Assembly: GCA_014896635.1 (NCBI GenBank)
Contig: JADBKA010000291.1
Location: 1-5,435, forward strand
Length of the DNA: 5,435 bases
Direction of reading: 5' to 3'
Origin: Ktedonobacteraceae bacterium
Lineage (GTDB): Bacteria > Chloroflexota > Ktedonobacteria > Ktedonobacterales > Ktedonobacteraceae
Below the pieces are notes generated by a model, which was not told where the DNA came from, ran no database searches, and saw only the letters and a program-made list of their open reading frames with translations. Position numbers and translations under genes: made by a program. This document shows positions 1-4,165 of this stretch, piece by piece (position 1 is the stretch's first letter; each line of letters starts with the position of its first letter).

Positions 1-398
1 CCCATCTCCTGGTACTCTTTAATGCCGGTGAGAATCCGTACAATGCGCTTCGCTTCCTCAAGCACTTCAGGATTGCCCTTGTAATCGTCAAACGACAGTC
101 CTGTCTCCCCCGGCATCACCCAGTAGAGCCTGGGACGGCCCATGAACCAGAAGATGGCAATGAACTGGATGAGCACAAAGAAGATAGCGAAGGCTATCTG
201 AAACAGCAGTGAGAAGAGCGCCGCCGGCGATGGCGGACTCAACTGCGGAACCATGTAGACGAAAAAGTACCAGATGACGATAAGCGCCAGCACGAGCCAG
301 AACCAGCGTAGCCGGACGAATCGTGCGAACTGGTCCATGCCGAGATCTATAGATCTGTCCAGATCGCTGTGTTTTTTCTCTTGTGGTGGTGGTGCCAT
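1..398 (-). CDS. Membrane-anchored AAA+ ATPase, N-terminal part (truncated by window edge)
   Basis: This is an open frame of 132 codons running off the window. The start ATG follows an AGAAGGAT ribosome binding site with about 10 nt spacing. Residues 1-30 are hydrophilic and proline/charge-rich. Two hydrophobic helices follow, about 33-50 and 60-86, joined by a short loop (PQLSPPSP). The segment from residue 100, GLSFDDYKGNPEVLEEAKRI, then IVRILTGIKEYQEMG, resembles the lead-in to the AAA domain of FtsH-like proteins (pattern FxDVxGxxEAKxEL...FLxxPxxFxxLG), which directly precedes the Walker A loop. The Walker A, Walker B and any protease domain lie outside the window, so ATPase identity rests on this lead-in alone. 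FtsH proper has a larger extracytoplasmic domain between its two helices; here the loop is only about ten residues. It lies 47 nt after the stop of the preceding membrane protein gene, suggesting co-transcription. It could be an FtsH-like protease or a non-proteolytic AAA ATPase. Confidence 0.72.
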   Translation of the reverse strand, partial: MAPPPQEKKHSDLDRSIDLGMDQFARFVRLRWFWLVLALIVIWYFFVYMVPQLSPPSPAALFSLLFQIAFAIFFVLIQFIAIFWFMGRPRLYWVMPGETGLSFDDYKGNPEVLEEAKRIVRILTGIKEYQEM

Positions 399-445
399 AG
401 CATGAATATCCTTCTGCTGATAAGGCAAATCGACGCACTATGCTA

Positions 446-1111
446 CTATGTAAGCGATTGACGCAGCGTGACAAGGTGAACGAAAAGCAGGCGTCCCTGA
501 TCCTGTGGTAGGGTGGTGAAATGCCAGATCATTACACCCTTGACCGCTCCCCCAGGCCCGGGGCCTGTGAAATCAATGGAAACAAAACTATCTACTGTGC
601 TGTCCGGCTGAGTATAGACCCCCATCACGTTGATGGCTTTCCAGGTGAGATGAGCTTTTGGCTGGCTGAACTGCCCAACAAGCTCGTTAGGATCAGGTGG
701 CTGCGACATAATAAGCTGGGACTGGATCAGGCTGAGCTTCACTACATCTCCATCGCGCAGAGCATAGAGCCAGTTCTTCACCTGCTCACCGCCGCCATCA
801 CCGCCACGAATATGGAAGTTGAACTGGTCATTAGCAATACCCAGAGGCCATTTGCCTGTCACAAGGTACGTGGTTGTGCTCATGCTGGCCAGGAGCAGAA
901 GAATGGCACCCAGTGTCACCAGCTTATGCCCTCTGATGGCCTGGATGAGATAGTAGATGCCCTTGAAGATCGGGCGAAATATCCCCTTCACGAAGCGGGC
1001 AAAAGGGGATTGTCCCGGCCCTCTCCTGACAGGTGTCATCTTGACTTCTTTTTTTGCTGGCTCTGGTAGCCTCGGCGGCTGTTGTTGAGTGGGTGTAGGA
1101 CTCGTAATCAT
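446..1111 (-). CDS. Uncharacterised single-pass membrane protein with extracytoplasmic domain
   Basis: I do not recognise this 221-residue protein. Residues 1-36 are rich in proline, glutamine and basic residues and probably disordered. Residues 37-62 (FARFVKGIFRPIFKGIYYLI and onward) are basic and amphipathic. One clear transmembrane helix spans about 64-84. The remaining ~135 residues follow a glycine-rich stretch (RGGDGGG, 102-108). Basic residues before the helix suggest N-in, C-out topology. The segment beginning VKNWLYALRDGDVVKLSLIQ (111-130) and the beta-rich C-terminus loosely recall NTF2-like extracytoplasmic domains, but this is only a guess. The ATG is preceded by GTGGAG at about 11 nt; a second ATG at codon 25 (position 1039) is possible. 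It precedes the AAA+ gene by 47 nt, so the two may form a unit separate from the pur genes. Confidence 0.78.
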   Translation of the reverse strand: MITSPTPTQQQPPRLPEPAKKEVKMTPVRRGPGQSPFARFVKGIFRPIFKGIYYLIQAIRGHKLVTLGAILLLLASMSTTTYLVTGKWPLGIANDQFNFHIRGGDGGGEQVKNWLYALRDGDVVKLSLIQSQLIMSQPPDPNELVGQFSQPKAHLTWKAINVMGVYTQPDSTVDSFVSIDFTGPGPGGAVKGVMIWHFTTLPQDQGRLLFVHLVTLRQSLT

Positions 1112-1382
1112 TCGTCTCGCGTCTCCACTTTCTGATGGTATCTACTTTGCCGGCCTGTGATATTCTACAACGATTTTGCTTGCCTGTTTCTCTTAAATCT
1201 CTTTTAAAAATGATCTTCGGAGAGGCCCTCATGCGCACTCACTTCAGGGGATCTCTCCTCTCCCCCCCAAAGAAGAAAAACAAGAAAAAAGAGATTTTTC
1301 GGGAGCCACCCTCCGGCGGGCTACTATTTTTACTATTCTACCATACTTCGCCGGATCTACTCCATAGCTTTCGCCGCCAGTT
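1112..1382. other. Intergenic region between purN and the membrane protein gene
   Basis: This 271-nt stretch has no convincing gene. On the minus strand, after the purN stop, it holds a GC-rich segment, the leader-like repeat at 1272-1311 with T-rich tracts, a run of seven G residues (minus strand, 1268-1262), and then A/T-rich sequence before the next gene. Two TAGAAT hexamers on the minus strand could be -10 elements, but neither has a good -35 partner at 16-18 nt, so I do not call a promoter. A small GTG/ATG-started frame around 1238-924 overlaps the next gene in another frame and looks spurious. Confidence 0.5.
1272..1311 (-). repeat. Leader-like repeat, copy B (downstream of purN)
   Basis: Read on the minus strand this 40-nt segment starts GGGTGGCTCCCGAAAAATCT, followed by a T-rich stretch ending CTTC. 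It aligns with the segment before purE at 2624-2661: both have GGG, a five-base loop, CCCGAAA, CTCTTTTT and TTTTTCTTC in the same order, with a few substitutions and small gaps. The GGG/CCC (or shifted GGAG/CTCC) mini-hairpin followed by T-tracts could act as a weak terminator after purN, but the stem is only 3-4 bp. Base composition alone could explain the T-rich half; the shared GC half makes common origin more likely. Confidence 0.5.
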
Positions 1383-2084
1383 TCACGATTTTCTGTTGCA
1401 GGAATCTTCTCCAACCTCGCCAGGAGGGCTAGCAATCTCCTGGACTCCCCCTTTTATAAATTTTCTTACCGCCTCCACTATCAGTCGATGTTCAAACTGT
1501 TTGATTCGTTCATGCAGCGATTCCTCTGTATCGCCTTCAATAATCGGTACTTCAGCCTGGCAGATGACACGCCCGGCGTCAACTTGCGGGATGACATAAT
1601 GTACTACGCAGCCCGTTACAGGCATGCCCGCCTCCAGCGCCCGCCGCACAACGTGCAGGCCACGCAGCGCGGGAATAACGTGACCTGCGCTCGTAATGCA
1701 GGTATCACCCAGGCCATCAGGCGGCAACAGCGCGGGATGCTGGTTGATGATACGATCAGGAAATTGATTGATAAATTCGGCGCTCAGAATGCGCATCCAG
1801 CCCGACAGGACGATCAAATCTATCTGAAAGAGGTGCAGTATCCGTGCCAGCTTTGCTTCAGCCTGCGCCTTATCTCGCCAGGGCAGATACAATGCAGGCA
1901 GCTTATGCTGCAAAGCCCGCTGTAACCCGTAAGCATCGGCCCGGTTGCTCACTACTAGTGCGATCTCCGCTCCCGGCATTTCCCGGCTTTCTATCACGTC
2001 AATCAACGCCTGGAGATTGCTACCGCTGCCGGAGATGAGTACCGCAATACGCAGTGGCGCGCCGGGCTGTCTCTCTACACTCAT
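1383..2084 (-). CDS. purN: Phosphoribosylglycinamide formyltransferase (GART), 10-formyl-THF dependent
   Basis: PurN transfers the formyl group of 10-formyltetrahydrofolate to GAR, giving FGAR, in the cytoplasm. Numbered from the upstream ATG at 2120, the protein shows the nucleotide-binding start IAVLISGSGSNLQALID (25-41), the folate-site motif MRILS (109-113), the catalytic NQHPALLP (Asn126, His128) and Asp181 in PQVDAG; these match Asn106, His108 and Asp144 of E. coli PurN. His-to-Asp spacing is 53 rather than 36 residues, so there is a 17-residue insertion (about 134-152). The C-terminus runs some 20 residues past the last conserved helix. Two starts are possible. ATG 2120 overlaps the purE stop as ATGA, with GAGGAG about 11 nt upstream. 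ATG 2084 has GAGAGGGG at about 6 nt and gives a length nearer the family norm, so I prefer it; the 12 extra residues are unlike the family. Translation is probably coupled to purE. Confidence 0.95.
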   Translation of the reverse strand: MSVERQPGAPLRIAVLISGSGSNLQALIDVIESREMPGAEIALVVSNRADAYGLQRALQHKLPALYLPWRDKAQAEAKLARILHLFQIDLIVLSGWMRILSAEFINQFPDRIINQHPALLPPDGLGDTCITSAGHVIPALRGLHVVRRALEAGMPVTGCVVHYVIPQVDAGRVICQAEVPIIEGDTEESLHERIKQFEHRLIVEAVRKFIKGGVQEIASPPGEVGEDSCNRKS

Positions 2085-2116
2085 GCTACCCCTCTCTCCC
2101 TTGCACCGGATACCGC

Positions 2117-2599
2117 TCATGACCGCTGTATCTCCTCATCTGCCTGCTTTATCTCATCTACCAGGCGCTCCTTATAGGCGGCGAGACGCTTTTGCAGCGC
2201 CTCATCGTTCATTGCGAGCATTTTCGCTGCCAGCAGCGCCGCGCCCTCCGGCTCCAGGATAGTCGGAGTGGCAATGCCGGATGGCAGGCGCAGCGATGAG
2301 AAGATGTCGGCTCCACCAAATCGGTCACTATACGGTGGACAGGAAATTACAGGATGGCGCGTATTGGCATCAATGACTGCTGAGAGTGCATTGGAACGGC
2401 CCGCAATGCCAATATAGATCAGCGGTCCTTCTCGCTGTTCATATGCCTGCAACATTGCCAGCAAGCCCAGGGTGTTTTTGTGGGCCGAGCAGACACGCAT
2501 CTGATGACTGATCGCCAGTTCTTTGAGCGTTTTAGCAATGGCCTGCGCGTGCGGCAGGTCGCTTTTGCTACCCATAATTATGATAACTTCTGATGCCAT
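2117..2599 (-). CDS. purE: Class II 5-aminoimidazole ribonucleotide carboxylase
   Basis: The 160-residue product has the PurE fold signature MGSKSDLP (9-16), SAHK (38-41, with active-site His40), AGRSNALSAVID (66-77), ISCPPYSD (85-92) and SSLRLPSGI (101-109). SAHK plus AGRSN, CPP and SSLRLPSG are the marks of class II PurE, as in animal PAICS and the Treponema denticola enzyme. Class I enzymes instead have SAHRTP and GAGGAAHLPGM. Class II converts AIR plus CO2 directly to CAIR; class I works on N5-CAIR made by PurK. The expected length is about 160. The start at 2599 has GAGG 5 nt upstream. A start 60 nt further up (2659) would add 20 residues encoded by the leader hairpin and is unlikely. 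The gene lies after a 292-nt structured gap from purD and overlaps or abuts purN. Confidence 0.95.
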   Translation of the reverse strand: MASEVIIIMGSKSDLPHAQAIAKTLKELAISHQMRVCSAHKNTLGLLAMLQAYEQREGPLIYIGIAGRSNALSAVIDANTRHPVISCPPYSDRFGGADIFSSLRLPSGIATPTILEPEGAALLAAKMLAMNDEALQKRLAAYKERLVDEIKQADEEIQRS

Positions 2600-2604
2600 G
2601 CATA

Positions 2605-2644
2605 CCTCTTTTTTCTCTTCTACGAAGAAAAAGGGGAAAAAGAG
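2605..2644 (-). promoter_or_regulatory. Hairpin that can cover the purE ribosome binding site
   Basis: In the minus-strand transcript CUUC (2627-2624), loop GUA, GAAG (2620-2617) forms the tip. Further out, CUCUUUUU (2644-2637) can pair with AAAAAGAG (2613-2606), with CCCC and some U residues unpaired between. The outer 3' arm includes GAG of the purE Shine-Dalgarno sequence AAGAGG (2610-2605), so folding would reduce access to it. The pairing is seen in the sequence; a regulatory role is inference. The stem is A-U rich and probably only moderately stable. Confidence 0.45.
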
Positions 2645-2661
2645 CGTTTCGGGGGACACCC
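2624..2661 (-). repeat. Leader-like repeat, copy A (upstream of purE)
   Basis: Read on the minus strand the segment starts GGGTGTCCCCCGAAACGCTC, followed by two T-tracts and CTTC. It resembles copy B at 1272-1311. Just upstream a C completes a CGGG/CCCG stem of 4 bp with a five-base loop, followed at about 7 nt by T-rich sequence. That is terminator-like in shape but weak. It overlaps the hairpin over the purE ribosome binding site. Confidence 0.5.
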
Positions 2662-2725
2662 GACTCCATTTTGTGGGGACCCGGCGCGCCTTTCAAGTAG
2701 AGGTTTTTGGAGTGGTGTTGGGCCA

Positions 2726-2747
2726 GGGCGACCCGCGAGGGTCGCCC
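2726..2747. repeat. Perfect 9-bp GC hairpin with 4-nt loop
   Basis: GGGCGACCC (2726-2734) is followed by GCGA and then GGGTCGCCC (2739-2747), a perfect stem. Read on the plus strand the loop is a GNRA-type tetraloop; on the minus strand it is TCGC. No T-tract follows on either strand, so it is not an ordinary intrinsic terminator. Short palindromes of this kind are often dispersed in bacterial genomes, including, as far as I recall, those of Chloroflexota, but I cannot count copies here. Confidence 0.8.
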
Positions 2748-2753
2748 CTACTC

Positions 2754-2771
2754 TAGACGTCTATAGACGTC
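2754..2771. promoter_or_regulatory. Tandem GACGTC palindromes one helical turn apart (possible operator)
   Basis: TAGACGTC occurs at 2754-2761 and again at 2764-2771, a 10-bp period. Each copy contains the palindrome GACGTC, and TAGACGTCTA (2754-2763) is a 10-bp palindrome. On the minus strand a poor promoter-like pair, CTGACC (2779-2774) and TAGAGT (2755-2750), brackets the sites at 18-nt spacing. Neither hexamer matches consensus well. Tandem palindromes on one helix face suit a dimeric regulator, but no regulator is identified. Confidence 0.3.
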
Positions 2772-2891
2772 ATGGTCAGGCACCGTAGCGGGTCTCACGA
2801 TGTTCTGGCTCCAAAAAACCTCTATCTGTAAGACCCGGCGCGCCCCAGCCACGAGGACACAGCCCTCCTGGACCTCCTCTTCTCCGCTCAT

Positions 2892-4160
2892 TTAACTTTG
2901 CAGGCCGCGCCAGGCGATATCGCGCCGGTAATGCACCCGTTCAAAATGGATAAGTTTTGCTGCTTCGTATGCACGTGTGACAGCTTCTCGCAGCGTTGTA
3001 CCACGCGCAGCCACGCTGAGCACGCGCCCGCCTGCCGTGACAAGTTGCCCATCTTTCAAGGCAGTGCCGGCATGAAAGACCTGCACGTCCTGCATGCGGT
3101 TCGCTTCTTCCACGCCTGTGATCGGGTAGCCGCTGTGAGACTGGCTCGGATAGCCGCCGGAAGCCAGCGTGAGACTGACGGCGTAACCGGGATACCAGAG
3201 GTCCGCCGGGTCCAGCGTCAGCATCGCGGGATAACTCAGCACATCGAGCAGGTCGGCACGCATGAGCAGCATCTGTGCCTGCGCTTCTGGATCGCCAAAG
3301 CGCGTGTTATGCTCCAGTACCATTGGACCTCGCTCTGTCAGCATGAGATTGGAATAGAGCACGCCTGTAAAGTTGATGCCGCGACTGGCTATTGCGCGCA
3401 GAGTTGCGGCGATGATCTGCTGGTGAATCAGTTCTTCCTGCGACCGGTTGACGAAAGGCAGCGGCGTATAAACGCCCATGCCGCCTGTATTTGGTCCCTG
3501 GTCATGGTCCAGAGCGCGTTTGTGGTCCTGCGTAAGCGTGAGCGGCAAGAAGTTTGTGCCGTTACAGATTGCCGTGACGCCGATCTCATCACCCTGCAAA
3601 CACTCTTCAATCACCACCACATCGCCAGCCGTCCCGAAAGCCCGGTCAATCATTATCTGCTTGAGCGCACTGCGAGCGGTCTCCATATCCAGCGCCACGA
3701 TAGCACCTTTGCCGGCTGCGTTGCCGCTGGCTTTCACCACAACGGGCGCGCCATGCTCTTCCAGGTACGCCAGGGCCTGGGCATAGACGGTAAAAGTGCG
3801 ATGGCGGGCCGTTGGAATACCCGCGCCGGTCATGACCTCCTTCGCAAAAGCCTTGCTGCCTTCCAGAGCGGCACCGGCAGCGTTAGGACCAAAGATAGGC
3901 AGGCCGCGCCGGCGAAACACATCGGCGATGCCGTCGATCAACGGCGCTTCCGGCCCGACGATTGTCAGATCCACCTGCTTCTGCTCCGCGAAGTCGGCCA
4001 GTTCGGTAAACTGGCTGACAGCGAAGGGCAGGCATTGCGCGTGCAGCGCAATGCCGGGATTACCTGGAGCCGCATATAGCTGCGAGACGCGCGCGCTCTG
4101 TGCCAGCTTCCAGACCAGCGCATGTTCGCGCGCGCCCGATCCTATAACGAGTATTTTCAT
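2892..4160 (-). CDS. purD: Phosphoribosylamine--glycine ligase (GAR synthetase)
   Basis: PurD joins phosphoribosylamine and glycine with ATP to give GAR. Numbered from the ATG at 4166, the protein shows the N-terminal GSGAREHAL (9-17), the PGNPGIA loop (35-41), IVGPEAPL (69-76), the ATP-grasp glycine-rich loop KASGNAAGKGAIV (145-157), QDHKRALDHDQGPNTGGMGVY (starting 213), EHNTRFGDPEAQ (285-296, metal/ATP site) and a C-terminal domain with GGRVLSV (379-385). The full length of about 422 residues is normal. The glycine-rich loop usually reads KADGLAAGKGV, so Ser and Asn replace Asp and Leu. The purF stop and an ATG overlap as TAATG at 4168-4164. The AGGAG within the last purF codons is only 3 nt from that ATG but 9 nt from the in-frame ATG at 4160, which starts MKILVIGSG like the family, so I prefer 4160. 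Translation is probably coupled to purF. Confidence 0.96.
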   Translation of the reverse strand: MKILVIGSGAREHALVWKLAQSARVSQLYAAPGNPGIALHAQCLPFAVSQFTELADFAEQKQVDLTIVGPEAPLIDGIADVFRRRGLPIFGPNAAGAALEGSKAFAKEVMTGAGIPTARHRTFTVYAQALAYLEEHGAPVVVKASGNAAGKGAIVALDMETARSALKQIMIDRAFGTAGDVVVIEECLQGDEIGVTAICNGTNFLPLTLTQDHKRALDHDQGPNTGGMGVYTPLPFVNRSQEELIHQQIIAATLRAIASRGINFTGVLYSNLMLTERGPMVLEHNTRFGDPEAQAQMLLMRADLLDVLSYPAMLTLDPADLWYPGYAVSLTLASGGYPSQSHSGYPITGVEEANRMQDVQVFHAGTALKDGQLVTAGGRVLSVAARGTTLREAVTRAYEAAKLIHFERVHYRRDIAWRGLQS

Positions 4161-4165
4161 CGTCA

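Larger units (their letters stand above)
2678..2844. repeat. Composite structured element between purD and purE
   Basis: The element is bounded by a 13-bp direct repeat, GACCCGGCGCGCC, at 2678-2690 and 2832-2844. Inside lie near-perfect inverted arms TAGAGGTTTTTGGAG (2698-2712) and CTCCAAAAAACCTCTA (2809-2824), differing by one base in the A/T run. Because GGCGCGCC is self-complementary, the outer copies also extend the inverted pairing. A second inverted pair, GGGTCTCAC (2790-2798) and GTAAGACCC (2828-2836), competes with the first. A GC hairpin (2726-2747) and two GACGTC palindromes sit in the centre. No open frame fits the region. It could be a small non-autonomous mobile repeat or a structured mRNA leader; no flanking target duplication is obvious. 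Confidence 0.6.

Noticed and set aside
88..474. Minus-strand open frame of 128 codons overlapping the AAA+ gene
   Set aside because: The other minus frame from 398 has a good ribosome binding site, two clear membrane helices and AAA-like sequence; this one is an out-of-frame shadow and overlaps the end of the preceding gene.
521..1069. Plus-strand open frame of 182 codons
   Set aside because: It is antisense to the membrane protein gene, which has a coherent helix and domain layout; composition of this frame is not protein-like.
2600..2659. N-terminal extension of PurE by 20 residues
   Set aside because: The extra residues are phenylalanine/lysine-rich and encoded by the leader hairpin; the ATG at 2599 has a proper ribosome binding site and gives the family length.
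2726..2747. Intrinsic terminator after purD
   Set aside because: The hairpin is strong, but neither strand has a T-tract after it.
2600..2891. Purine, ZTP or PRPP riboswitch
   Set aside because: I looked for the conserved core sequences I know for these classes and did not find them. The structure noted here is of no class I recognise.
2898..4079. Long plus-strand open frame of 393 codons opposite purD
   Set aside because: It is antisense to a well-conserved purD, cysteine/histidine/arginine-rich, and resembles no family. Long antisense frames are common opposite GC-rich genes.
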